A program made the position numbers and the translations under genes. Source: Polynucleobacter sp. (GTDB lineage: Bacteria; Pseudomonadota; Gammaproteobacteria; Burkholderiales; Burkholderiaceae_D). Taken from it: a stretch of DNA of 64,000 nucleotides. This document shows, in pieces, positions 8,285 through 16,589 of the stretch. The notes under the pieces were generated by a model that saw only the letters and a program-made list of their open reading frames with translations, was not told the origin of the DNA and did not search any database. Numbering within the stretch: the first letter of the stretch is position 1; every line of letters starts with the position of its first letter. Location of the stretch: contig JAIPCX010000004.1 in NCBI GenBank assembly GCA_021737945.1, positions 1 through 64,000 on the forward strand, in the 5' to 3' direction.

Positions 8285-11200
8285 TTAGCCTCGGATATTG
8301 ATGATGGCTTGGGTCAATGTGTTATTTGTCTCAATCGCTTTAGCATTTGCCTGGAAGTTACGCTGTGCTGTAATCAATTCCACTAGCTCATTCGTCAAAT
8401 CCACGTTGGCACGCTCACGAGCACCAGCACGAATCGTGCCAAAACCCGCTGCACCGGCCTCGCCGTATTTCGCATCACCTGATTTAGACGTCGCGTAAAA
8501 ACTAGCATCACCAATTTGGCGTAAACCTGTAGCTGCTGCGAAGTTTGCCAAAATAATTTTAGCTAATGACTTGGTTGTGCCATTCGAATAACTTGCATTC
8601 ACAAGACCATTGTCAGAAATATCTACACCAATCAGATCGCCTTCAGGACGTCCATTTTGATCTTGCTTCTTGATAGAAAACGGTGATGAATATTGAGTCG
8701 ACACACCATAATCGATCGAGAATTTCAGCGTTGCACCGGATGTACCGATAGTCGTACTTTTGAAATCAATCGCTTCATTTGGAGATATCAAGTCACCCCT
8801 GTTATTAAACGAGAGTTCACCATTGTCATAAAAGACGGGCGACCACAGATCACGTGTTTCATCTTCAGAGAAATCACCCGGATCAGTCGTTTCTTGTCCA
8901 TCGCGACTGACATACAGTGGAAAGCCATCCTCATTTTTCGCTTGCTTAGGCTCTTGCCAAACATTCGTTTTGCCGCGAACGCTCTCGAGACCATCCAAGC
9001 CCCAAATACTGTTACCGCTGACTTTAAGGAAGGAGTTATTGCCTGTCGTACCTGTAGAAATTTTGAAATGCTTGGTGCCGTTATCGGCGGCCATGACTTC
9101 GACTTTCACTCCATTGACAGTTCGGCCAAAGTTATCCGCCAATGCATTGATACGATTTTCTAATTCCTGACGGAAGCCTTCAATCGTGTAGTCCGCTTTA
9201 GGCGGCATCTCAATCAAGCCGGTGACGTTATCTACTGTCACCACAAATTGATTATTTGTTGCATCGACTCGAAATTTATTTTCCAAATTTAGACCAATCG
9301 TGCCACCTGTTAGTACTGCAGGCTCAGATATCACACCGCGAAATGGAATAGCTGACGTCGCAATTTCATCATTCACGAAACCAAAAAGATTGTAGGCATT
9401 CGCCGAGGCACTCGCGATTTCGATGCTGGAAGTATCACCGGTGCTACCCGATGAAATCGTAAAGCGACGAGTAGCCTCATCAAACGACACCACGGTGCCG
9501 TAGCGCTGCTCGACGGTTGGATTAATCAAATTACCGTTTGGAATAATTTTGGCACCGAAACCACCCGTTGATGAATTGACGAGTGTTTCTGTCGACGTCA
9601 ATCCCATCAAACCTTTAATGGCGAGATTTGGTGCACTGGCATAAATTTCTAAATTAGTTGCGCTGCCATTTTTAAAGGTAAAGGTTTGTAGCTGGGCGTT
9701 ATAATCAACATCTAGGCCTGCAAAGCGATCACTGCCTGGCGTGCCGCTACTGCCATTCGCTGCAACAATCGTTTGTATCGCTGCCAAGGCATCTTCACGA
9801 GTGACTTTACTTAAATCAGTAAAATAAAAAATACCGTCCGTTCCCAAGCCCGCTTCACTGCCAGCCGGTGCTGGTACAGCGGCAGGATCAAGGCTTGGGT
9901 CAACCTGACCAAATTGAATCGTTAACTCAGCACCCGGATCAGCTTCAATCGATGGATTGATGAGTTTTAATTTCATCAAGGTACCGGTATTTTGCGCTTT
10001 GGTTAAATCCAAACCAACCAGATCACCTTGGGTAAAATCAAATAAGCGTTCATCGCCATATGATTTATTTATTTGATTCGTAATTTCTCTAGCAATATCA
10101 ACACCGGTGAAATTTTTAGTGATCGCCTCGTCATTTAAGTACGTTAAATCGATCATTTTTGGAGCATTCGCGCCATCAATATTCAACTCAAACGCGATGG
10201 AATCGGCTGAATATTTCTGTAAAACGGTTGGCACTAATGGATCTATAGACGTTGGCGCGCTAACGATTAAGGCACTATAGGCTGGATCAGCCGCTACGGC
10301 CGTGTTAAACACAGCTTCATCCGCTTTAGAAAAGGTAATCGACACAGTGCCATCACCGTTATCCGTCACGCTACGCCCTGGGTAGCCACCTATCGGTTTA
10401 AATGCGTCGTCAGCTGCAATCGAGCTGGCAATCAAGCTGGCAATATCTAGTTTGGTTTCGGTACCCGCCAATTCTAAGGGCGCCAGTGCGACCGTAATCG
10501 GCGTCTGTGCAGCCGTACCCGACAATGCAGGTAATGTTAATTGCAATGCGCCTACTGTTCCAACTAAGCTGGCCGCGTTTATAACCTGTGTCTGCCCACC
10601 CACATTTGCCAACGTCTGGGTTTGCAAGGTGGTATGAACATTCAGACCACTCTTGTAATTAGTGTTAGTTGTTGTATCGATTTGCTGACCCGACAATGCT
10701 GCTGGTGTGGAATCAATCGGACTTTTCAAATCATCCAAATGAACCAGTTTTGTAATTCCACGCGCAATATTCTCCGGTGGGATCTTACTTTCTGGCAGAG
10801 TCTGTCCATATTTATTCACATACAATTTATCGCCACTGGTATTGGCTTGAATCAGATTTTCCTGCAACCTAGTCTCACCGATATACACATAGGTTTGCCA
10901 TTTACTGCTAGGGTCAGCTGTATTCGCCACCTGCGTTTTAGCGTAATAAACTGTCGCTAGGTAATCGTTACCACCTGCGTCGTACACGGTAACGGCGGTC
11001 GTTTTGTTATACGTTGTAGGATCGTTCTTATCAAACGGCTTAGTAATCACTTCTGCGTCAGCGGGGAAATTTAGGCCCAGCGTAATCGCTGAAGTTTCAA
11101 CCGCATCGCCAGTGGTCTTACGCGGAATATTCAATTTGGAGAGATTATCCAAATCCGCTTTACCAGAGGAGTCAACGCCCGCTGCGATTAAGGACTGCCC

Positions 11201-11560
11201 CGCCGCATTCACCACATTGAAGGAATCATCCAACAAGAAGGTACCGTTACGTGTGTAAATATCTTGCAAACCATCAGCTGATTTCAGAGGAAAGAAACCA
11301 TCACCGGTAATCGCGATATCAAGGGAGTTCGCCGAGAATTGAATATTTCCCTGGCTGAATTCCTGAGTGATTTGTTTAATCGCCACACCCTGACCGACGG
11401 TGGCAGATGCCTTCTGCAGAGGCGATGTCGCAAAGATGTCACCAAAGTCAGCGCGTGAACGCTTAAAACCGGTGGTACCCACGTTGGCGATGTTATTACT
11501 GGTCACAGACAACTGTGCAGTTGCAGCTTGCAGACCTGTCAGAGCGGTATAAAAAGACAT
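8285..11560 (-). CDS. flgE: Flagellar hook protein FlgE, very long form
   Basis: FlgE polymerises into the hook, the universal joint of the flagellum. The N-terminus (MSFYTALTGLQAATAQLSVT, then NNIANVGTTGFKRSRADFGD) and the C-terminus (RANVDLTNELVELITAQRNF, then ANAKAIETNNTLTQAIINIRG) are classic FlgE. The product is 1091 aa, more than twice the size of the E. coli hook protein (about 400 aa). The extra residues lie between the conserved ends, so they would form enlarged outer domains on the hook surface. Hook proteins of this size are known in some other bacteria but are unusual. The frame is open throughout, so it is not an artefact of fused genes. The gene lies between flgD and flgF. Confidence 0.95.
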   Translation of the reverse strand: MSFYTALTGLQAATAQLSVTSNNIANVGTTGFKRSRADFGDIFATSPLQKASATVGQGVAIKQITQEFSQGNIQFSANSLDIAITGDGFFPLKSADGLQDIYTRNGTFLLDDSFNVVNAAGQSLIAAGVDSSGKADLDNLSKLNIPRKTTGDAVETSAITLGLNFPADAEVITKPFDKNDPTTYNKTTAVTVYDAGGNDYLATVYYAKTQVANTADPSSKWQTYVYIGETRLQENLIQANTSGDKLYVNKYGQTLPESKIPPENIARGITKLVHLDDLKSPIDSTPAALSGQQIDTTTNTNYKSGLNVHTTLQTQTLANVGGQTQVINAASLVGTVGALQLTLPALSGTAAQTPITVALAPLELAGTETKLDIASLIASSIAADDAFKPIGGYPGRSVTDNGDGTVSITFSKADEAVFNTAVAADPAYSALIVSAPTSIDPLVPTVLQKYSADSIAFELNIDGANAPKMIDLTYLNDEAITKNFTGVDIAREITNQINKSYGDERLFDFTQGDLVGLDLTKAQNTGTLMKLKLINPSIEADPGAELTIQFGQVDPSLDPAAVPAPAGSEAGLGTDGIFYFTDLSKVTREDALAAIQTIVAANGSSGTPGSDRFAGLDVDYNAQLQTFTFKNGSATNLEIYASAPNLAIKGLMGLTSTETLVNSSTGGFGAKIIPNGNLINPTVEQRYGTVVSFDEATRRFTISSGSTGDTSSIEIASASANAYNLFGFVNDEIATSAIPFRGVISEPAVLTGGTIGLNLENKFRVDATNNQFVVTVDNVTGLIEMPPKADYTIEGFRQELENRINALADNFGRTVNGVKVEVMAADNGTKHFKISTGTTGNNSFLKVSGNSIWGLDGLESVRGKTNVWQEPKQAKNEDGFPLYVSRDGQETTDPGDFSEDETRDLWSPVFYDNGELSFNNRGDLISPNEAIDFKSTTIGTSGATLKFSIDYGVSTQYSSPFSIKKQDQNGRPEGDLIGVDISDNGLVNASYSNGTTKSLAKIILANFAAATGLRQIGDASFYATSKSGDAKYGEAGAAGFGTIRAGARERANVDLTNELVELITAQRNFQANAKAIETNNTLTQAIINIRG

Positions 11561-11598
11561 GTGTTTTTCTCCTGAATTACTGGTGAGCTAGTGTTTGT

Positions 11599-12321
11599 TT
11601 ACAGACCAACGCGTTTAATTTGCGACATGCTTTGGGTTGAACCATCATCGAATTCAACTTGCATATCGCCGGTAGTGGCATCGGTGGTGACTGTGCGTAC
11701 AGGTGCCATCGTGGTCACTGTGGCCTTGCTAGATTTTCCGAAACTAGTCACGGTGGCACTGACGCGATACACGCCATCAGCAACCGCAGCACCGTTACTA
11801 TCTTTTCCGTCCCATGAAAAATGGAAATCGCCTTTCTTCTGCGCTGCCACTTCACCGGTACGAACTAAGGATCCGTCCTGAGCAAATACTTTGAGTGAAA
11901 TACTGTCAACATCTTTATCTAGCTTAATAACGCCGTCGACAGGTTGTACATTAGTGAGTATGGCTTTGCCATCTGGGATAGCGACTTTTTTACCGATTAA
12001 GCCACTCGCTGAACTCATGCGATCGTTCGACATGGAAGAGACTAAATTCTGAACGTTGTCAGACATTTTGGTGGTCGCTTCCAACTGCGAGAACTGCGCC
12101 AACTGCGCCACAAAGGCTTCGTTATTCATAGGGTCGAGCGGATTTTGACTTTTGAGCTGCGTCGTAAATAAAGTCAAAAATGCGGTCTGACCCATCGCAC
12201 CGCCATCACTCGTCAAGGCTTTTTGTTCTGCCTCAGTCTTTGCTTGAGCAGTCGTCTTGATATTCGACGGTAAGGTATAGGTCGAGGTACTTTGCGCTGC
12301 GCCGGTTACGGTAGAGGCCAT
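11599..12321 (-). CDS. flgD: Flagellar hook capping protein FlgD
   Basis: FlgD forms the cap that guides hook assembly and is then replaced. The 240-aa product has the conserved capping motif near residues 50-95 (FLTLFTTQLKSQNPLDPMNN, then FVAQLAQFSQLEATTKMSDN) and the C-terminal FlgD Ig-like and tudor-like region (FSWDGKDSNGAAVADGVYRV near 155-175). Both domains and the length are normal. It follows flgC after 11 nt and precedes the large flgE gene. Export is by the type III route; no Sec signal is present. Confidence 0.96.
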   Translation of the reverse strand: MASTVTGAAQSTSTYTLPSNIKTTAQAKTEAEQKALTSDGGAMGQTAFLTLFTTQLKSQNPLDPMNNEAFVAQLAQFSQLEATTKMSDNVQNLVSSMSNDRMSSASGLIGKKVAIPDGKAILTNVQPVDGVIKLDKDVDSISLKVFAQDGSLVRTGEVAAQKKGDFHFSWDGKDSNGAAVADGVYRVSATVTSFGKSSKATVTTMAPVRTVTTDATTGDMQVEFDDGSTQSMSQIKRVGL

Positions 12322-12332
12322 ATCAATCGTCC

Positions 12333-12764
12333 TTAGGCTTTAATAATTTCAAGCGAGCGCATCATCAACTCGCGTGCAGTGTTTACAACTTCGACGTTGT
12401 TCTGATACGAACGCGAGGCCGCCATCATGTCGACCATTTCTGTCACTTCATTCACATTCGCCTGAAACACAAAACCATCGCCATCTGCCAGTGGATTACC
12501 GGGGTCATAGACACGCGGCACTGGCTTGGTGTCATCAACAATTTTGTCGACCTTCACGCCACCCACATAGGGTGAGCCCGCGTTGGTCATCTGATCGTCC
12601 ATCAATGCTTTGAAGATGGTGCGCTTACCGCGATACGCTTCTTGTTCGGTGGCAGCAGTCGTGCCGGCGTTAGCCAGATTCGATGCTGTGGTATTCATAC
12701 GGATCATCTGCGCATGTAGCGCAGTGCCGCCAATACCGAAAATGTTATCTATGGACATGGGCAT
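12333..12764 (-). CDS. flgC: Flagellar proximal rod protein FlgC
   Basis: FlgC is a proximal rod subunit. The 143-aa product has the rod motif QMIRMNTTASNLANAGTTAA near residues 19-38 and ends with the family C-terminus (VNEVTEMVDMMAASRSYQNN, then VEVVNTARELMMRSLEIIKA). A GAGGGGA ribosome site overlapping the end of flgB supports the first ATG; a second in-frame ATG two codons later is also possible. It lies 6 nt after flgB. Length is that of typical FlgC (about 135-145 aa). Confidence 0.96.
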   Translation of the reverse strand: MPMSIDNIFGIGGTALHAQMIRMNTTASNLANAGTTAATEQEAYRGKRTIFKALMDDQMTNAGSPYVGGVKVDKIVDDTKPVPRVYDPGNPLADGDGFVFQANVNEVTEMVDMMAASRSYQNNVEVVNTARELMMRSLEIIKA

Positions 12765-12770
12765 GATTTA

Positions 12771-13160
12771 TTAATCCCCTCTCAATGCTTTGCGAATACT
12801 GTTAACGCGATTTTCAAGAAAGGTCAGTGTCGCTTGATAATCAGCGGCTGCTTTACCGTACTTGGCCTGTTCAACGGTGATCTCTACGGTGTTGCCATCA
12901 GCCGAAGCATTAAATGGAACGCGATAGCGCAATCCATCGTCATCTAACTTGTCATCGCCATAATCAAAATGTGTTTGATTGGTAGCCGCCATGGGTTCTG
13001 CGGGTTCAAATTTCGCCATCACGGTTTTGAAATCGAGTTCACGCGCTTTGAAATGCGGCGTGTCTTCATTGGCGATATTTCGAGCAAGCAGCTCCATGCG
13101 CTGATTTCGCACGCGCAGCGCTTTGTCGTGTATGCCTAATGCGTTATTCAATAAATCCAT
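12771..13160 (-). CDS. flgB: Flagellar proximal rod protein FlgB
   Basis: FlgB is a proximal rod subunit and the first gene of the flgB-flgL operon. The product starting at 13160 is 129 aa: MDLLNNALGIHDKALRVRNQ followed by the rod motif MELLARNIANEDTPHFKARE. The open frame extends 28 codons further upstream, but that extension has no FlgB similarity and would run over the promoter leader. A GGGAGAGA ribosome site lies just before the ATG at 13160, which fits the family's usual start. A sigma-54 type promoter sits about 86 nt upstream. Confidence 0.95.
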   Translation of the reverse strand: MDLLNNALGIHDKALRVRNQRMELLARNIANEDTPHFKARELDFKTVMAKFEPAEPMAATNQTHFDYGDDKLDDDGLRYRVPFNASADGNTVEITVEQAKYGKAAADYQATLTFLENRVNSIRKALRGD

Positions 13161-13245
13161 AATGTCTCTCCCTACTTGGTGCTGGAATCGCTTAAGCCGG
13201 ATTGCCGACATTTCGTTCAAGTTTCCAGCTGTCGATCCGACCATT

Positions 13246-13260
13246 GCAAGCGCCGTGCCA
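13246..13260 (-). promoter_or_regulatory. Sigma-54 promoter of the flgBCDEFGHIJKL operon
   Basis: Read on the minus strand, this site is TGGCAC, five bases (GGCGC), then TTGCA. It matches the sigma-54 (RpoN) consensus at every conserved position, including the GG and GC pairs. Transcription would start about 12 nt after the TTGC, leaving a leader of roughly 70-75 nt before flgB. The 304-nt gene-free stretch 13161-13464 also holds two strong palindromes upstream of this site. A sigma-54 activator of FleQ/FlrA type is encoded at 41122-42324. Confidence 0.85.
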
Positions 13261-13302
13261 GTTCGTTTTTTGGCGGAAATACGACCATTTCAGAGAGAAA
13301 AA

Positions 13303-13372
13303 GCGGCAAACATTTGCCGCCGGATGAAGTCACTACCCGACTTCATGTTGAAGGCGGCAAGAGCTTGCCGCC
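13303..13372. promoter_or_regulatory. Pair of palindromes upstream of the flgB sigma-54 promoter (candidate activator sites)
   Basis: Two perfect inverted repeats share the half-site GCGGCAA. The first, 13303-13320, is GCGGCAAA, a 2-nt centre, then TTTGCCGC. The second, 13353-13372, is GGCGGCAAG, a 2-nt centre, then CTTGCCGCC. Their centres are 51 bp apart, close to five helical turns, so both would face the same side of the DNA. Between them is a third inverted repeat, ATGAAGTC and GACTTCAT (13324-13346). They lie about 45-115 bp upstream of the -24 element, a normal place for sigma-54 enhancer sites. They also lie downstream of the LysM-transglycosylase gene, so a termination or REP-like role is possible, but no T-run follows. 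Confidence 0.6.
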
Positions 13373-13464
13373 ATAAGTCAGCCGTCATTACATTGACGCG
13401 CTAATCTTAATAAGTAAAAAGCAAACGCAAAAATTTTATTTCTTTCACGCTTACATTTTTTTCA

Positions 13465-14424
13465 TCACATCATTTTGCGTTCTACTTTCGCGACCGAGAA
13501 TTCACCCAGACGTTCACGCGCATTTTGCTTGAGACCCGCGATCAGCGAATTACGCGTAATAACACCCGACTGATCACGCCCCTCATACAAAGCAGCGGCC
13601 TGGCGACCTACAATATTCAATGGCACGTTCGCTCGCGGCTCATGACGTGCGTTGGGTGTTAATACCGTTAAATACAGATTGTCCAAAGAAGCGGGACCAA
13701 AATCTTTGAGTTTGGTATCCGTAAAATATTTATCAACTAAATCTAGCTGATCCATCACAGATAAAGAGAGTATCTCTTTAGGATTGTCGGCATAGCCGGC
13801 ACTTGCAGCACCTCGATTACCACCGGAGCAAAATTGAATAATGCCGTGACAGCTACCATTCGATGCGCGCGGATTCATTCCATCCGACTCCATCAAGGTG
13901 GTGCGCGCAAAATCATCGGGCGTAAAACCATGGGTAGTCGCAAGCTGCAAAATCTTGTCGCGAACCGCGCGCTGATCTTCGGCCTGCATGTATCCTTTAG
14001 TTACCGCACGCGCCAAGGTTTTATCGAGCACCGGTGCACTCACCTGCGGCGATTCGGTGTTGAGCTGGACTCCTTCAACTGTGCCCTGCCTTAGCTTGAG
14101 TGCCGCCAATGTCGACATGGGCGTCATACTGATCTGCTGACCCGGCATGATGCGGTCTGGATTAGCAATGCCGTTTTCTTTGGCGAGTGTTTTAGCCAGG
14201 TCGTAAATCTGCCCTTTATTTAATTGAGCCGCTGACTCTCCTAAGAAATGACGTGTCAGACTAACCAAGGTATCGCCACGCTGAACCTTGACTGTAGCGG
14301 TCGCTTCACGATTAGCCTCCTCCACCACCTGACGGAAAGACGTCGATGGCGCGGCCTCGCGATGGCGCGTTCTCTCTTTGGCAATATCGCCTATCTGGTC
14401 ATTAACTCTCGATCGTATTTCCAT
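13465..14424 (-). CDS. LysM plus lytic-transglycosylase-like protein, candidate flagellar wall hydrolase
   Basis: The 319-aa product has a LysM peptidoglycan-binding module at residues 46-100 (VQRGDTLVSLTRHFLG through RIMPGQQISM) and a transglycosylase-like domain at about 155-260. The likely catalytic acid is Glu179 in TTLMESDGMNPRASNG, followed by HGIIQF and a DQLDLVDKYF helix, the pattern of SLT-type enzymes including phage tail ones. The N-terminus is charged and shows no Sec signal peptide, so it may be exported by the flagellar type III system, as FlgJ is. It lies directly upstream of flgB, while FlgJ here lacks its hydrolase domain. I infer that it opens the cell wall for the rod. Enzyme activity itself is not proved. 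Confidence 0.75.
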   Translation of the reverse strand: MEIRSRVNDQIGDIAKERTRHREAAPSTSFRQVVEEANREATATVKVQRGDTLVSLTRHFLGESAAQLNKGQIYDLAKTLAKENGIANPDRIMPGQQISMTPMSTLAALKLRQGTVEGVQLNTESPQVSAPVLDKTLARAVTKGYMQAEDQRAVRDKILQLATTHGFTPDDFARTTLMESDGMNPRASNGSCHGIIQFCSGGNRGAASAGYADNPKEILSLSVMDQLDLVDKYFTDTKLKDFGPASLDNLYLTVLTPNARHEPRANVPLNIVGRQAAALYEGRDQSGVITRNSLIAGLKQNARERLGEFSVAKVERKMM

Positions 14425-14558
14425 GATCTCTCATCTATTTGGGTCTGGAATCATTCTTGCTCTGTTTGTCGGGACTGTCGGAAGTTCAACAGCCTGACAC
14501 CGTGTTGAAAAGGATTTAGCAAAGCCCGTACCATGAACAAATTGACATACAAATTGTG

Positions 14559-15653
14559 ATGACTATTCAGCGACTCCAGCCACTCCTATATAGAGTCTTG
14601 TTGAGACTGCTGGCGGCCCTGCTGTTAGCAGGCTCGCAGGTGGCTTTGGCGGCGACTACCCAAGAGGCGCTGGAATCGGCGTTGGTGAATTGGGTCGCAG
14701 GTCAATCGGGGGTTAGCGCTGATCAGGTAAAAATGGTCCCACTCGACCCCCGCGTGCAGGTGCAACCCTGCGGCGGCAGTTTTAGTTTTGATTATCCCTT
14801 TGTTAATAAAGAGAGTGTACGCGCCCGCTGCAATAAACCGGCATGGCAAATTTTTGTGAAAATTAGCCTAACTCAGCAGCAGCAACTAGAAATGGTGGTG
14901 GCCAATCGCGATATCGCTCCCGGCCAGGCAATAAAAGATACGGATTTGGATGTCAAGACGGTGGCCGCACCCGCCGCAGGAAGTTTCAACGAAAAATCAG
15001 CTTTAGTCGGGCGCCAATTAAAACGGCCACTGGCCAAGGGTCAACCGGTGATGGCGCACGATCTGGAAAAAGGACAAAAAGCTGTTCGCGCAAAGTTTGC
15101 TTTAAAAGCGGGTGACTTGATGACGGAATCGGCGATCGAGCGGATAGATCTCGGCCCCGGAGCCGGTGGCACTTCTCCGGTCTGGATACCCAATGAAATT
15201 ACGCCAGGCACCCGCTTAGGTAAAAATGTGGCGGCTGGCCAAATTATTCAAACCACGGACCTCGCGGAAAACCGACAAGTAGTAGTCGCCGCTGGCAATC
15301 TGAACGTGGGTCAAGTGCTCAAACCCGAATTACTCAAGCTGGAACGATTAGATGCCGAAAAGATAAATCGTACCCACCTATTTGATCTTTCTGGCTTGGA
15401 GGGATCGGAGCTGATACGCCCTATCCGCGCCGGAGAAGCCATACGTACCAGCGATATGCGCCCAGCGCTGATGGTAAAAAAAGGCGATCTGGTCACCTTT
15501 TTTATAGGCAGACCCAATGAATTTATGATCAGCGTTAAAGTGGAGGCTCTGCAGGATGGGCGTCTCAATGAACAAATTAAGTTGCGTAACCCAGAATCTG
15601 GCCATACCTTCTCAGGTGTCATCACTGGCAAGGGTGCTGCCAAAGGTGTTTAA
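14559..15653 (+). CDS. flgA: P-ring assembly chaperone FlgA, long form with about three SAF-like modules
   Basis: FlgA is a periplasmic chaperone for P-ring (FlgI) assembly. The N-terminus is a Sec signal peptide ending near SQVALAA, and the C-terminal ChapFlgA part (AGEAIRTSDMRPALMVKKGD, then RNPESGHTFSGVI) is clear. The protein is about 364 aa, against about 220 in E. coli. The extra length comes from repeated SAF-type modules: VVANRDIAPGQAIKDTDL near 115, VRAKFALKAGDLMTESAI near 175 and VVVAAGNLNVGQVLKPEL near 240. I chose the ATG at 14559; a GTG one codon earlier is equally open. No good ribosome site is visible. The tiny frame at 14533-14559 overlaps the start and may be chance. Confidence 0.9.
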   Translation: MTIQRLQPLLYRVLLRLLAALLLAGSQVALAATTQEALESALVNWVAGQSGVSADQVKMVPLDPRVQVQPCGGSFSFDYPFVNKESVRARCNKPAWQIFVKISLTQQQQLEMVVANRDIAPGQAIKDTDLDVKTVAAPAAGSFNEKSALVGRQLKRPLAKGQPVMAHDLEKGQKAVRAKFALKAGDLMTESAIERIDLGPGAGGTSPVWIPNEITPGTRLGKNVAAGQIIQTTDLAENRQVVVAAGNLNVGQVLKPELLKLERLDAEKINRTHLFDLSGLEGSELIRPIRAGEAIRTSDMRPALMVKKGDLVTFFIGRPNEFMISVKVEALQDGRLNEQIKLRNPESGHTFSGVITGKGAAKGV

Positions 15654-15719
15654 AGGCCGATGATTTATTGTATTTATGATAATTGTTTTTTTGCTGATAA
15701 AAAAAATTCAAAAAAGGGC

Positions 15720-15746
15720 TAAAGTTCTGTTGGCCCGTACCGATAT
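15720..15746 (+). promoter_or_regulatory. Sigma-28 (FliA) promoter of flgM-flgN
   Basis: The site reads TAAAGTTC, an 11-nt spacer, then ACCGATAT, close to the flagellar sigma-28 consensus (TAAAGTTT, 11 nt, GCCGATAA). It lies about 50 nt upstream of the flgM ATG. Control of flgM by FliA is the standard feedback arrangement for late flagellar genes, since FlgM is the anti-FliA factor. The upstream flgA may also read through into flgM. Confidence 0.85.
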
Positions 15747-15794
15747 TCGTTGTGACAGGAAAAGTTGGATTTAAGCCGAAAGTGAGAGAAAACT

Positions 15795-16103
15795 ATGAGC
15801 AACCCCATATCAGGCCTATTTGGCGGCAGCCCTTCGTTGGACAAAGCCACCTTAGACAAAGCTAAGCGCAAGGCAGTGGACAGCCCCGAAGCAAACGCGG
15901 CCGAAACAGCCAAAGCCAAACCCACGGTGTCCCGTGAGGACCAGGTGCAGTTATCTGACATTGCGAAAAAGGCAATGGCAGAGCCTGCTTTTGATCGTAG
16001 CAAGGTTGATTCGATCAAACTGGCACTCCAGCAAGGCAATTACCCGCTCAATGCGCGCCACATTGCTGAAAGCTTTGTAGCGATGGAAAATTTGATCGGC
16101 TGA
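15795..16103 (+). CDS. flgM: Anti-sigma-28 factor FlgM
   Basis: FlgM binds FliA (sigma-28) until the hook is finished and is then exported, releasing the sigma factor. The 102-aa product has a flexible, charged N-terminal half and the conserved C-terminal FliA-binding part: VSREDQVQLSDIAKKAM, then FDRSKVDSIKLALQQGNYPL and NARHIAESFVAMENLI. Length is normal. The gene lies between flgA and flgN and has its own sigma-28 promoter. The cognate FliA is encoded at 25381-26115. Confidence 0.95.
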   Translation: MSNPISGLFGGSPSLDKATLDKAKRKAVDSPEANAAETAKAKPTVSREDQVQLSDIAKKAMAEPAFDRSKVDSIKLALQQGNYPLNARHIAESFVAMENLIG

Positions 16104-16128
16104 TTCGTCTGCCTTTACACACCCAACG

Positions 16129-16578
16129 ATGTCTCTGCTGATGTCTTTAGAGAGCGCAGCACAGGATCTTTTACCGCCGGCCGCTAGCCCTGAGCTAGTC
16201 GCCGCGGTTCAGCACGCCCTCGCCTTACAAGAACTCCTTGAACAAGAATTTGAAGCGCTGAAAGTCCAAGATTTGGACGCGTTCGAGCACATGCAAATCC
16301 GCAAACTGGAAATCTTCGACACCCTACACGCCCTAACCGGTGCTGGAACTGAGCATAGCCGCTTAGACGAGGCGGAATGGGATGGTTTTAAAAACCTGAT
16401 TGATGAATGTCGCGAACTTCATCGCCGTAATGAAGTGTTGATTGTCCGTAAACTCGATGCCATCAAAAGCACCCTGCTCACTCTGCATGGCAGTGATGCC
16501 ACAGCATCCGTAGAAGTCTACGATCGGATGGGACGTATTTCTCGCAGGCGCGGAGGCCGCGGCTTCGAAGAAGCCTGA
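16129..16578 (+). CDS. flgN: Flagellar export chaperone FlgN
   Basis: FlgN is the cytoplasmic chaperone for the junction proteins FlgK and FlgL. The 149-aa product is all helical, with the FlgN pattern of paired heptads (LALQELLEQEFEALKVQDLD, then MQIRKLEIFDTLHAL, then LIDECRELHRRNEVLIVRKL). The C-terminus (DRMGRISRRRGGRGFEEA) is basic and probably flexible. It follows flgM after 25 nt, the usual flgM-flgN pair. A second in-frame ATG four codons in is possible. It converges on the flhX-like gene with a gap of only 11 nt. Confidence 0.9.
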   Translation: MSLLMSLESAAQDLLPPAASPELVAAVQHALALQELLEQEFEALKVQDLDAFEHMQIRKLEIFDTLHALTGAGTEHSRLDEAEWDGFKNLIDECRELHRRNEVLIVRKLDAIKSTLLTLHGSDATASVEVYDRMGRISRRRGGRGFEEA

Positions 16579-16589
16579 ATCAACCTGCT

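Noticed and set aside
13161-13244. Longer FlgB start 28 codons upstream
   Set aside because: The extension is unlike FlgB and lies in the promoter leader, and a good ribosome site precedes the ATG at 13160.
13303-13372. Insertion-sequence end or transposon scar
   Set aside because: There is no transposase gene or target duplication nearby. The palindromes fit activator sites or a REP-like element better.
14533-14559. Eight-codon leader peptide frame overlapping the flgA start
   Set aside because: It has no ribosome site and the overlap may be chance. Listed only as a possible translational control.
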